Assembly (NCBI GenBank): GCA_015680685.1
Contig: MNCI01034627.1
Coordinates: 771,193-835,192, forward strand
Reading direction: 5' to 3'
DNA length: 64,000 nucleotides
Origin: Gnetum montanum
Lineage: Eukaryota; Streptophyta; Gnetopsida; Gnetales; Gnetaceae
Position numbers and translations under genes: made by a program. Shown piece after piece: positions 21,188 through 32,969 of the stretch (position 1 is the first letter of the stretch; each line of letters starts with the position of its first letter). The notes under the pieces are model-generated. The model saw only the letters and a program-made list of their open reading frames with translations. It had not been told where the DNA came from and did not search any database.

Positions 21188-22855
21188 TAAAACACCCCAA
21201 GTTTCGACCTAACACTTCAAAACAAGAACAACTCGAAGTTGTTTGGGCTTTTGGGGAACAAAATTTGGTTAAGGCATGAACTCATGCTGAGGTCACGCTG
21301 GCAGCATGAGTACAACGTGAGTCCAACATGAGTAACTCAAAATAGCCCCAAAATAGCATCAAAATGGTCTAATTTTGAGGGTACAACTCACCCTCAAGGT
21401 CGATTAATGATTTCCCCAAGTTTTGGCCTCCAGAACCTTAGATCTTAGCTCCAAAAACGTTCATTTTCATCACTCATGCCCAAGTCACGCTGCTAGTGTG
21501 AGTGACTCAAAACAGCCTCAAAATAGTGTTAAAATGGCATGATTTCGAGGGTACAAGGCCCCCTTGAGTTCTACTAATGATTGCTCTAGGTCCCAGCCCT
21601 CAGAATTCTAATTTCAAGTCCAAAAATACACCGTTTTTAGCACTCACGCTGAGCTAACGTGAGTCCAGCGTGAGTTGCCAAAATGACCTAGATCAAGGCA
21701 CAAATAGGCTCATATTCAACATGTAGGTCATCCCTAGGGTCAAGCAGCAGTTACACTTGAAAGACAGGTCTCAAAGATCAAGATTTAGTGTGAAATGTAC
21801 CATCCTAGCTTTCTCATGCCAGGGTCACGCTGACAGCGTGAGCCCAGCATGAGCTTCCAAAAGTGGCCTAAATCCAAGCACAAATAGGCTCAAATTTAAC
21901 ATGCAAGATGTCCTCAAGGTCAGGTAGTAGTTACACTTCAAAAACAGGTCTTAAAGGTGGAATTTTGACATAAAATGCATTATTTTTGGTCATGCATGCT
22001 GAGGTGACACTAAGGTCACGCTGGTAGCGTGAGTCTAGCAAAACCACTTCAGACACATGCTAAGGGCATGTAGGGACAAGATCAATGCATGTTGGCAACC
22101 TTGGTGAAGTAAAAATACTTTTAGCAGCAATCAGTCCACAGATTCAGAAATTCCAAGTGAGCTGGAATCAAGACCTCTTGTTGTACACTATCATTTCATT
22201 GTAAATTTGCAACATTTGTGAGCTTGTCAAGCTCTTACACTTCAAATTATATGCATGAGCATAATGTAAATCAATACAGATTGTAAGATACAGTGCATCT
22301 GATCTAGAACGTAGTCTACCTACATACATCTAGTTCACACATAGCTGTACATCCAACACCTGTCACACGATCTATTTTTCTCTCATTTCACAACCATTGA
22401 TCTCATTCACAAATCCTACTCCGAAGCCTAGCAAAATTCATAAATACCCTGTTCATTAACATAAATGGGGTTGGCAATTTTGGAGAAAAAAACCATCAAT
22501 CCTAAGCCCGAACGCACATGATCCACAGCATCTGCAAACACCTCACATCGAAGCTTAACGTCTGACTTGCAATCCAAACACGCAACTATGTTTTGACCGG
22601 TGCACATCTTGGTAAACCATACAATACAGTTCCATTATTTCCTTCCATGTATATTTTTTACTCTGTTTACACTTTGTTTACAATATAGCTCTGTTTACGC
22701 TTCGTTTACAATTCAGTCTCTGTTTACGCTCTGCACTTTGTTTACATTTCGTGTCATTGTTTGCATTCCGTTTACATTCTGTTTACACCATCTACGATAA
22801 CCCTAGCGCTAGCCGTAGCTTACGCTTGGGGAAGTCCTTGGTTGATTTATGTGCA
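21188..22855 (+). repeat. E2 3' LTR
   Basis: Starts TAAAACACCCC, matching the E1 LTR start with one base change of the usual TG. U3 is filled by a roughly 180-bp tandem repeat (about 21280-22050). A TATA-like CATAAATACCC is at about 22438. A T-rich run of GTTTACRCT words occupies 22660-22790. The end is set by GAAGTCCTTGGTTGATTT, shared with the other LTRs. Confidence 0.7.
21280..22050 (+). repeat. About 180-bp tandem repeat with palindromic word in the E2 U3
   Basis: Five diverged units. Each holds a palindrome of the form CACGCTG-nn-AGCGTGAG at about 21290, 21473, 21643, 21825 and 22015, so spacing is 170-190 bp. Units also share AAAATAGGCT-like and GGTCTYAAAG-like stretches. The same word occurs in intron 1 of gene B. 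Confidence 0.8.
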
Positions 22856-23087
22856 AACCATCCAAAGCACTCTGCCTTCATTTTTCCAAGTTGCCCACAT
22901 GCGAAGGTAGGGTCAGCTATATCTCTCTATAGATCTTTTGACATTCATTTTCCTCCAGCCTTATGTCGATAATTTTGGACGGTACATCCTCCATGAGAGA
23001 AATGGACATTCAGATTGTCATTTCTCTCCAGATTTCCCTCACACGAAGGTAGGGTCAGCTATATCTCTCTAGATGCCCTAGCCAATC
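22856..23087. other. Junction between E2 and M1 with a direct duplication
   Basis: The segment GCGAAGGTAGGGTCAGCTAT...CTCT occurs at about 22899 and again (with ACGAAGG) at about 23043, in the same orientation. Between them lies TCCATGAGAGAAATGGA, itself an inverted repeat, which also stands beside the M2 LTR at 36146. No coding sign. Confidence 0.5.
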
Positions 23088-24080
23088 TAGCAAATCAACT
23101 AGGGACTTATGAGATGCAAAACATAGGAATATAAATAGATTTGAAAAATTCACAGAAAATAAATTTATTTTTTGAACACAAAACTCAAAACTTAAAACTT
23201 TATTGAGAAAGAATAAAGAATAATTTAGAGAAATGTGTACAAATGGTGCCTAGATGAGAAAAAAAGGGGTTCACTTATGCAAGAGTTCAAAGCCTATTGA
23301 AGCCAATGTGATCTACTCCATGATCTAAGTGCTAAGCTCCTCCTGATCTTATCGAACCTTCCTTCACTGCTACAACCTCAGATCTACAAGTTGGTTCATT
23401 GCTAGGGGTGAGAAAGTGGAAAATTTGAATGCTAGATTACTTCACACTAAGGTTTGAAAATCCCAGAGGTACAATGTTGACACTCGAAATCCACAAATCT
23501 CAAGGCTATAATGCTTCCATGTTAGGGTTCAAGAGAATGCAAGTATGGGAACTTGTAAGAGGTATTGAGTACCTAAGAATGCCCCAAGTGTGAAACTATG
23601 AAAAACATTGTGTGTATGCTAAAAAATTGCTTGATAATGCTGAACTTGCTTAGAATTGATAAAAAAAATGTTGAACTTACTAAAAATTTTGGAACTTGTA
23701 AATGATGTTTGAGGTTGGCTTTTATAGGCTTTTTGGGCCATGAATGGAGTAACAAATTGGGTACTATTTGGCTGCAAACATGGCTACAAATTGGCTACAA
23801 TTTTAGGTGAGGTGGGTGCCCAAATTTGAGGGGTTACCATACATAGTAAGTGCTTCCCCCCATGGCCATACATATAGACACTATGTTACTTTTTTTTCAC
23901 TTGGGAAATGAGGCTTTGATCACTTATGAGGCATTTTTCAGCCCCAAAAGTATAAAGTATGTGAAATTTCCCATTGTGGGTTACAATTTTCACATTTACA
24001 ATGAAGTTTTGCTAAGTTTCATGTGGTGAAAGCTTCATCGTGAAGATTGCCTATAACATGCAAATTTTTGTGGTGTTTTA
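23088..24080 (-). repeat. M1 3' LTR, internally shortened
   Basis: Matches the M2 LTR (36184-37658) and the inverted P3 LTR end to end, but is about 480 bp shorter. Missing is the U3 block rich in CATGCTGAGG/CATGGAA words. Sense start is T(G/A)AAACACCAC at 24080; the TATA stretch CTATAAAAGCC (minus) is near 23726; the poly(A) signal region lies near 23200. Just outside is a purine-rich CAAATAGGGGCCAT tract (24081-24095). Confidence 0.8.
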
Positions 24081-24214
24081 ATGGCCCCTATTTGTTGGTA
24101 ATTGGAGGATTGACTCAAGAGGCACCAACAAAGAATACAAAACATCACTGCATATTATAACACTACAATACATATAGGTCACATGAGAATCAGGCTATCC
24201 AAGTCACCAAAGTT

Positions 24215-24300
24215 GCTAGTTTAAGGCCATGGTGGGCCATGGCACACATTTAAGGCCCTAGCAAGCCATGTTGTCAATTTAAGGTTGTAGTGGACTATTG
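24215..24300 (-). repeat. Module-boundary array 3 of M1
   Basis: Three units with GCTAGTTTAAGGCC on the plus strand (the reverse of GGCCTTAAACTAGC), spaced about 33 bp, lie directly after the integrase end in sense orientation. Confidence 0.75.
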
Positions 24301-24333
24301 AAAGCAGGCTTGCTTGTTGACAATCATTGGCCA

Positions 24334-26676
24334 CATGTAGTATGACTTTAGATACGAATGATTGACCAGATTGGCTATATCATTTCCATTCATGTAGGCT
24401 GTTCTAAATGCTCCATTCTGTAGGCTTTGGTAATAAGAAAGGATCCTTCCCAGTTAACTAAGAATTTGTCTGTGTACTCATAGACAACCTTGATGACTAG
24501 GTCCCCCTCCTTGATGTTGCGCATGGTTAAGTTATGGTGATGTTGTTAGTTCTACCTATCTTGATAATGCTTGATGTGAGTAAGCAATTGCATATCCTGA
24601 TCCTCCATTGAATCTAGGCCCACCATCTACAACTCCTTATTTTGCTTATCGTTGATGAAGTTAGTCAAGGCTACTTAGAGTGATGGCACTTGCACTTCAA
24701 GAGGTAAAATATCTTCAACACCATAAACAAGGAAATAAGAGGTCATGTCAATTACCATGTAATAGGTTATTCTGTATGTCCATAGTGCATGGACAAGCTG
24801 CTCATGCCACTTCCACTTGCTATTTTTGTGCATATTCTTAAGCAAGTTGATGATGGCCTTGTTACTTGCTTCTGCTTGTCCATTGGCTTAAGGGTAGTAA
24901 GGTGATAAGAAAGAATGCTTGATGCCTAGGTTGTGACAAAAATCCTTATGTCTTGGTTGCTAAATTAAGGTCCATTTTCTGTAACTATGGTCATGGGTAT
25001 GCTAAAATGAGCTACAATGTTATCTAGGATAAATTTGCAAACTTGTTCAGATGTGGTCTTCCTTAGGTAAATAGCCTCAACCCACTTGGTAAAGTATTTG
25101 GTTGCAGTGATGATGAATTTATGTCCTATGGAAGACTTAGGCATTATGGATCCAATGATATCCAACCCCCATCATTGAAACAACCATGTTATCTGGGTTG
25201 TATGTAACTCAGTTGGCGATACATGTATCAGGTTGCTATGTCAATAGCATGTGTCAAATCGCTTGACCTTTTGAAGGTAGTCATTTTCCATACAAGGCTA
25301 ATAGTAGCCTAACTATCTAATCTTAGTGGCCATGGATCTTGGTCTAATATGTCCTCCACAAACATCCTTGTCAATCTCCTCTAGGACTGTTCTAGCTTCA
25401 TTTTTACCCAAGCATTTTAGGAGTATGCCATAATAGGATCATCGACATAATGTGTTATCACCTACGATGACATACTACTTTGACCACTTGCATATGACAT
25501 CCTTTTGAGTAGTAGTCAAGTCTTGTGAGGATTCACCATGCATAAGGTAAAATTTGATATCACCATACCACTTCTTGAGAGGAGTAGTATGAACAACAGC
25601 CACAAAGGTATCCTTAGTGTTTTGTGTAATGGAAGTAGTGTAGTCCAAAGTTAAGGTGGAAAACTTGCTAAACACATCTAGCATTACACTAAGGGCTAGT
25701 GCTATAATTTCATTAGCTATGGCATTTTCATTTCGAGGTATGTGCTAGATATCAACATTTATAAATTTTTGTGATAACTACTTCCCTAGATCACAGTAAG
25801 GATGTAAGTGCTTCACTTTTCATGCATAAACTTTGATCACTTGGTTACAAGCTAGGCTTCTAATTCCTAGGTTACAAGATACCATTATCCCTCTAATCAA
25901 ACCCTCATACTCTGCTATGTTGCTGGTACATGGGAATCCAAAATGATAGGGAAAGGATCAGATCTCACTAGATGTGTATGTTACAATGGTAGCAGCACTA
26001 GCCCCATGGGCGGTTGAAGCTCCATTGATGTTCATGATTGCCTCATAACACTTAGGAACTTGGCTAATTATGTTAATGTGTTCATCAAGGAACTCAGGAT
26101 CTATGGTTGCTTAGTCATCAAAAGGTGTAACTATGAGTTGCACAGCTATGGCTTGACCTTTTATTGAGGATTAAGAGACATAATGGAGGTTGAACTCCGC
26201 GAATATGACTTTTCATCAGGCTATATGGCTACTTTCATAGATGTTGGTCATTGTGGTCCTGAGTATGTTATCCTTGCAAATTACGTTATCTTCGCTTCCA
26301 AAGAGGTAGTGTCTCCATTTCTTCAAAGAGAAGACTAAGGCTAGACAATACATCTCCACTTTAGTGTATTAGGTCTCATGGGCAACTAACAGGTAACTAA
26401 GGTAGTATATAAGATTTTCTGCTCTATCATAATGTTTCTGCCTTGTAAGCCTAATGATAAACCTACAAATAAATTGTAATCTACCTTGTAATCACTAAAG
26501 CTCTTTAAGGTTGGTAGGTGCTACTAATTTGGATATGGCCTTAACCTTATCAGGTCCTACGTGTATCCCTACTTTAGAGACTACAAAGACAAGCATCTTA
26601 TTGGTCTTGACACCAAAGACATACTTCTTAGGATTAAACTTAAGCTCATATTTGAGGCATCATTTAAGCATAAGAT
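24334..26676 (-). pseudogene. pol: M1 pol, 3' part: end of RT, RNase H, aRNase H, integrase (relic)
   Basis: Minus strand, continuing the RT exon after the 26677-30282 insertion. Visible: NPKKYVFGVKT (end of RT), a shortened RNase H, aRNase H with NGASTAHG and PRNENAIANE, an integrase finger remnant, and the core with LDIIGS, YFTKWVEAI and TENG. Here the second catalytic Asp has become Glu, and the final stop codon has become TGG. About 200 bp of RNase H present in M2 is missing. Frameshifts and stops are frequent. Confidence 0.85.
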
Positions 26677-29600
26677 TGTTCATGACCGTTTGGGACACGA
26701 CCGTCAACGATTATCCTTAAATAGGATTTAGATGCTTGCTGGTCTCTGGCAACACCAAGGCCTAGATACCTCCAAATAGACTTAGTAGTTAATGTGAGTA
26801 TGTGTGTGTGCTGTTGCAGTGCGCTGTTGTGAAAAATGAAATGATTGGGTTGTGTGTAAAATGATAAATGACTTATCTTAAAGAGATTTAGCCAACTTTG
26901 CAAAGTACTGTGAGTTGTTGAGCGTTCCGATTTTGTTCAATTGCCTAGTCTATGTGGTCCTTATAATACCTACTTGTAACAGATGAAGTTTTGCAAAAAC
27001 ATTTGAGCACAACTCTACGAATCTACTTCTAATTTTCCCTAGAGAAAGAGATAGTTCCACAAGAAAACTAGAAATAGAGCAAGATTCAATGGAAATAGAA
27101 AGAAGAGAAAAAGAAAGTAGATTTGTGTAAAGATCTCAAATGTTTAAACAAGGTAAAATGATATAAGTAAACACTTTATAATAAAGCTATCCCAAATTTA
27201 ATAACTACGAATTGTTCAAACTTCCAAGGCTCAAATAAGCAATTTCTTCAAGACAATCTTACTATGCTACTCAAAACATTACTCCGTAAACTATCACATA
27301 CGAGACTCTATTTTGGCTAGATAATGGATGTCAACAATTGCATTCAACAGAACCTTTGAAAGACTTGACAATTTATGATTAAAATACCATGGAGATTCAC
27401 TTTAAAGATAAAAGAAGCTATTCTGGTCCTATCAAAATACTAAAGATTTTCTTAACCCTCTTGACTATTGAATCGTTCAATGACTTGACTACATGCAGAG
27501 GCTCTCTTACAACAATCTCAATAGCGGTTCTTATACATTGCACAATAACAAAATCTACTACTAAAATGCTCTTAAGGCTTTCAAACACAAGCTCTTCTAT
27601 GGAAAAATTTAAGTAGAAATTTTCTATCATGCAACAAGAACAATAAGAGCAATCTAAAAATCCCAAAATTACTTGCCAAACATGATACTATCTAAACCAC
27701 TAGCTAAAAAATTTAAACAAAATAAAAAAATAAACATAACTCATAGGACTATGACAAAGAGGCTAAATTGTTGTCTTTAACAAGTCATCTTACAAGCAAT
27801 CTTTCACAATTTCTTTTCCAATGCTCTTGCCTTAGCCACCAAGACCCAAAGTGAGACCTCCTCCTTGTAACCCTTGAAGCCTTTTTATAGGGTCCAAAAG
27901 GTAGTTAGATATTACAAAATATCTTGGGTAACTTCTCTCCCAAGTAAGGAAGTTATAACTTTCCCAACAAGTTAGGAAGTTATAACTTATACATGAAGTT
28001 AGGAGAAAATCATGCTAACATTGGCATGTGTCTTTACAAATATTGCAAATATTTCTTTTATAAGAAGTCACAACCTATATAATAATTTTAGGAAATAAAG
28101 CCAAGATCTCTATATTTTTAATCTATTTAACCTTAATCCAATTACAATAAGCGCTCCATACAATTATCATTTTATTTTAGTTGCACATAAGAAAATATGT
28201 TGAAATTAATTTTAGCCACCAAACTTGAAATTTTATTTTGTTACTTTGATTTCACACATTCGGGTTTTGTACTTGTTTTCAGCGATGACAATTTTCTTTA
28301 GAATAAGCCGTAACCCTGATTCATCAGCTAAATAATCTCCTAGTTCCGCTGATTTAGTTGTGCACCTTTCTTGCTGTGTCTTCGTGTCTCTGTAGCCACA
28401 CTTGATGGATTGGTAATGACGATGACGAACGCGTTGGCGTCAAGCACTACTACTGTGTTTGGTAATGTTGTCATGTGTTCCATAAAAAACTATGGTTGTT
28501 GTAACCTTTGCTGTAGTGGCTGCCTTGTTTGCGGCGGTCACAGCTTTGTTAACTTTTTCATCCACTCTTGGCAAGGTGTTACAGGAGTGCTTTTAACTTT
28601 TTCACTATGATTGCTTAAGGCTCCAGTGCGAAAACTATTTTCGTAAAGCAAATTTTACCTTATGCTTTATTACTAGTACTCAACACCGTCTCCACCGATC
28701 TACTTACCCTGGGCATCAACAAATCATGCTGCCCTCTTCTCTGCAAATTCACAAGACCATCAATAGATGAGCTGTTCTTCAAAAACTTGTTGGAGCAGCA
28801 GGCACCATGGAACATCTATTTTCTGAATCGGACGATAAGCTTCACCTGCGAATCTGCCAGATCGAGATTTTGCAAGCACTTTAGCAGGGCCTGAACTTGT
28901 TACCACTTCAGCCTGTTGTGATGTTGTCATTGATGTTCTAAAAATCAAGTTCCGCAATCGCATTCTACTTGCTCAATCACAAACATAATGACTTGATGAA
29001 GAAGCCTCGGGAGCTGCAGAGCCAGAGGAACCGCGTGCCTCACCTCTGGCAGCAGCTGCTTCGTGCATCTGATCATACACAGGATCGTCTCTAAGCATCT
29101 CAAAGTGATAGACCAGGCATGAATTATGTTGTGTGAGCTAGGGTAAAATTCAATCATCATGGTACATATGTTTGCAAGGCATGCACTTTACAGACTTCCC
29201 AAGCTCGAACTCATCCTTACAGACGGCACACTAGCCTCCAATATCCCAGGTGGAGATGCAAACATTCTCAAGTGCATCAATAGAGGCTTGAGATGCCGGT
29301 GGATGCAGCAGCTACTTGATGAAGAAATACATGCCAAGATCAAAGCGCTGGAGCCTCGACCTGCGAAGCCTGAACGAGAACTCATCATCATGGCCATGTG
29401 GGCTGAATGACGAACCCGTCAAAAAAAACACCAATGACATATGTGCTCCCGTAATGTCTGGAAGATACCTTTTCATGGAATACATCATGTCTGCCATGGA
29501 TTCTTCATCCGAATCATCACTAGAGTTGCTAGGGTTCCTGCCATGGCTATGAATCTCTGGTTCACCTTCCTCCACAAATTCGTCATTGCAGAAGGGGCAA

Positions 29601-30282
29601 TGCGGGTCCGTGCTGCAACCTCGCGGCCCGTGGATCAAACAATGGCACTGGTAGTAGTACCATATCTACCTGCACATGCACACGGCACTACAAATTGTGT
29701 CCATGAGTCCAACAAAATCCAAATTGGTAAGTGAGCCCCACTTTGCGCTGTAGAATTCAAACCTAGAAACCTCCATGCCCTCCAAAATTTTGCAGCCGTT
29801 AGCTTCTTTATGAGTTTAACGTGCGCATTCTCTACTGGAAATGTTAGCTTTGAGTAGGGAAAATATACATGGTTTTATTCAAGGCATGTGTTAGAGAGTC
29901 TAGAGTCCAATTTGTTCCATTCCAGTGAATTAATTACCCATTCCATCCATCCTCATGGATGCGTTAGCGCACAGCTATCATTTCTTCACAAATTTTCACA
30001 ATTCTAGATATTTTTGGAATCCAACGCCACGTTGTGTTCAAACTCTTCAACTGCATACCTAAATTCTTCTTTGTAAAAAGTGCTAATAATATATCAATGA
30101 GTACATGATTTTTATAATGGATATAACAGCCTTTCTCTAACCATTTTTCTTTCTTTTTTAAATTGTATGCTATTTCTCTTTTTCTACAAACTGAAATTCT
30201 TTTGCCACTTCTCCAACTGCAAAACCTTTAATCAATTTTATCATGCCAACCTGTCCCATGAAATGGCCAAAATGTGCCAACA
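26677..30282. mobile_element. 3.6-kb insertion inside M1 RT, flanked by 5-bp repeats
   Basis: Comparison with M2 pol shows the RT interrupted after the catalytic YIDD. AAGAT stands at 26672-26676 and again at 30283-30287. The insert begins TGTTCATG and ends GCCAACA, the TG...CA plus 5-bp duplication pattern of LTR-type elements. I found no second LTR copy inside, so it may be a solo or composite unit. It carries a RING-H2 pseudogene. 26900-28690 is AT-rich with no recognisable gene. Confidence 0.6.
28700..29745 (-). pseudogene. RING-H2 zinc-finger E3 ubiquitin ligase pseudogene
   Basis: Minus-strand relic of a plant RING protein with an N-terminal zinc-ribbon-like motif. It shows YYYQC, then HCPFCNDEFVEEGEP, an acidic Ser/Asp stretch, and after a frameshift and stops the RING-H2 core CAVCKDEFELG, CMPCKHMYHDD and QHNSCLVYHFEM, followed by a Gly/Ser-Ala tail. 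The cysteine of the first ribbon pair and the last RING Cys pair are damaged (VY for VC). Living members transfer ubiquitin to substrates in cytosol or nucleus. No introns are evident across the span, so a retrocopy is possible. GC is higher than in the flanking M1 DNA. It is the only cellular-type gene remnant outside the antisense genes. Confidence 0.8.
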
Positions 30283-31209
30283 AAGATCTAGATCATTAGC
30301 ATGGTCATTGGCTATCTTAGACTTCATGGCTATGTCATCTATGTAATAATTAAGCAAACCTAACATGTAATCACTAAAGATATAGATCATAGCTCTTTGG
30401 TATGTCACTCCAGAGTTCTTAAGGCCAAAGGCAATCATGGTATAACAAAAAGTACCCCATGGGGTCATAATGATATTGCTAAGTTGGTGCTCTGAGTTGA
30501 TCCTCATTTGGTTATATCTCAAGAATCCATCCATAAAGAACAACAAGGCATGTCTGACTATAGTATCAATAAGTTGATCAATACTAGGCAAAGGGAAGTC
30601 ATCCTTAATTGTTGCTTTATTTAGGTCTCAAAAATTAATGCAAATATCGATTCTCTAATTTTTCTTAGGGACTACTACTATGTTGGATACCCATTCTGTG
30701 TAATCAACAACCCTAATGAAACCTACTTGGTAGAGCTTTAAGATTTTATGGCGAACTGCCAAGGCCAAATCAAGTCTAATCTTGCTCACTTTTTACTTAA
30801 CTGGTCTAATGCTAGGATCCAATATGATGTTTTGCTAGACTAGATGTGAGTCTAGGACTGGCATACCTTCATATGACCAAGAAAATGCCTTAATGTTGTT
30901 CTATAAGACTTTAGTGATGTCTTGGGCATATTGAGGATCTAATGAGGAACTTAGTTTGAGGGTTTTCTCCTCACCACTATCTGTTGTGATAGGAACCTCA
31001 ACTAGAGAATCTTTAGTAATGTCTCTTGCTTCTAAGTCAAGGGTTCTAACTAGGTTTTAAGGCCATTCTAGAGGTTTCTTTATTAACGTTGTGTGATCTA
31101 CAAGACTCTCAGGCTCAAGATCTAGATAATCAGAGTTGATACACCATTTAATATCATCCTAAGATCCATGTAGACACAAAGGAAAACTAATTTTCTCCCA
31201 AGTACTCAT
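30283..31209 (-). pseudogene. pol: M1 pol, 5' part: RT exon start (relic)
   Basis: ATG at 31209 (MSTWEKISFPLCLHG), nine bases after a candidate acceptor TGACATGCAG|G. Pre-RT region, then PSIDQLIDT, FMDGFLRYNQ, MTPWGTFCY and an intact-looking YIDD at about 30350, where the reading breaks off at the 3.6-kb insertion. Several stops, for example TAG within the first 20 codons. Confidence 0.88.
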
Positions 31210-31394
31210 ACTTTAATCCTGCATGTCAACCAAAAGCATAAAACACATGCAAATCTAATGTAATCAAGGCCATCCAAGGTCATTAGTGAGATAAGCTCAA
31301 TTCATAAAAGCGCAATAGAGGAAAACAAAGATCACATAAAGGTCAAACAAGAGGAAGTATTAGGCTACAAATGGTGAATAAAGGCCACAATTTT

Positions 31395-31480
31395 GCCAAT
31401 TTTAGGCCTTAGTGGGCTGTGATGCCAGTTTATAGTCTTGGTTGACTATGATGCTAGTTTAAGCCCTTAGCAGGCCATGG
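31395..31480 (-). repeat. Module-boundary array 2 of M1
   Basis: Three units (TTTTAGGCCTTAGTGGGC, AGTTTATAGTCTTGG, GCTAGTTTAAGCCCTTAG) about 35 bp apart, upstream of the RT exon in sense orientation. 31481-31740 beyond it is AT-rich spacer shared with M2, with no coding sign. Confidence 0.7.
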
Positions 31481-31739
31481 TCATATGTTGTCAAATAATG
31501 GTTAGGGAAGGTCAAGCCCCACTATTCGATACCATTTAAAGGTCGAACAAAGGTGAATAGAGTTGTAATAAGACAAAGAATGAATACATAAGGTTGTATA
31601 AAGGCCATAGAAGGTCAACAAGGCAACAAAAGTACAAAAACAAGTCAAAACATTATGTAATAAGGAAAAACTCAATTGAAATAGGCTATATATGAAAAAA
31701 TTTGGCTAATATAGGTAAAACAATGATTAGGTTTTACTA

Positions 31740-32937
31740 TTCTTAGGCCCTAGCATGCCATGTTTTGAGACTACAAGGCTATTAGGTGAGTTCAAGCATC
31801 AATTAGGATTGTTTCTAGGCTATTTGGACCAAAAAATCAAGTGTTTTGAGGCTTTCATGAATCCTTGGTGTGGAAACTAAGAAAAATAGGATTTGGGATG
31901 CTCAAAGGTCCAAAATTTATATTCTAGGACCTCCCCAAGGTAGTGCAAGGTCAAGTCCATCAAAATTGGGTGCTTCAGAGGTCTGTAAAGGCCAAAAAGT
32001 AGATGTTGAAGAATTTCCAACTTGTTTCCAAGATAGCTAGCATGGAAAAGAGGGGCTTTAGCATGGAAAACCAAAATTCAAGCCAAGAATAACATCAAGC
32101 ATGGTCAAATAAGTAGTTGAAACTAAGATTATAACTTATGCATCTTTCGGCTTTGTTCCAAGGCAATTTGAGGTAATTTTGAATGTCAATAGGTGTCAAA
32201 ATGGTTTTTCCCTTTTTTTTCCACATTGGGCATGGTATCCTCAGCATGGAAAAAATAGGGGGAAGCTTATTTTATAAATTTAGAGTGATTGTGGGGCACT
32301 TTGACTAGGTTTCTAGGCCCCTAGGGCTATAGACTTCAATTCTACAAGTTTTTGGCTAATTTCAAACATGTTTGAAGATTTTTTAAGGGCACTTAAGGTC
32401 TTCCCTCCTATTTCTATGTTGGGGGAGTTAATCCAACATGGAAGAATGTGAGAAATGAATTTTGGAGGTTGAAATGAGGTCAAACAAGAAAAATATTGAG
32501 GCTATGAGGTCCTGGGCTTCTTCAACATAGATCTTTGGCTTTTGGTAGTGTCATCTTGCCTCCAAAAGTGGAAAAGCAACTTATCCTTTTATTTTTATGT
32601 TAGGGAAGTTACTCCAGCATGGAAAAAGCAAGAATCCTAGATCTAGATCAATGCAATTCACAATCAACCATGCATGTTAGCTTCTAGGATTACCAAGGTT
32701 AAGGGTTATGGATCCATGTGAAAATTTATTAGTTTTGAGCATCCCTAAGTGATTTTTTGGATTCCCCTACCTTCCACACTAAGGATTGATAGCTCAATGT
32801 GAAATATAAGGAGGAATGGATTTTGGCCATCAGGGATCAGTTTATGAAGTCTAAGGGCTTCAACAGTTACTACCAAGGTTCTAGAGTGCATGAAAGGTTA
32901 TTTAATGTCATTTTGAAGTGTTTAAGAGTTCAAAACA

Positions 32938-32969
<32 letters not shown>

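Larger units (their letters stand above)
12191..22855 (+). mobile_element. E2: Tat/Ogre-like retrotransposon lacking its 5' part
   Basis: Same plan as E1, from antisense gene B to the 3' LTR. Its LTR, gag, PR and array 1 are missing on the left, where the E1 LTR joins exon 4 of gene B. They could lie left of E1 if E1 inserted here. The family word CTCACGCTG/AGCGTGAG occurs in intron 1 of gene B (14600-15860) and in the E2 LTR, linking both ends. Confidence 0.75.

Noticed and set aside
27389-27666. 75- and 82-codon overlapping frames inside the 3.6-kb insertion
   Set aside because: Both strands are open by chance in AT-rich DNA, and no domain or homologous copy is seen in the window.
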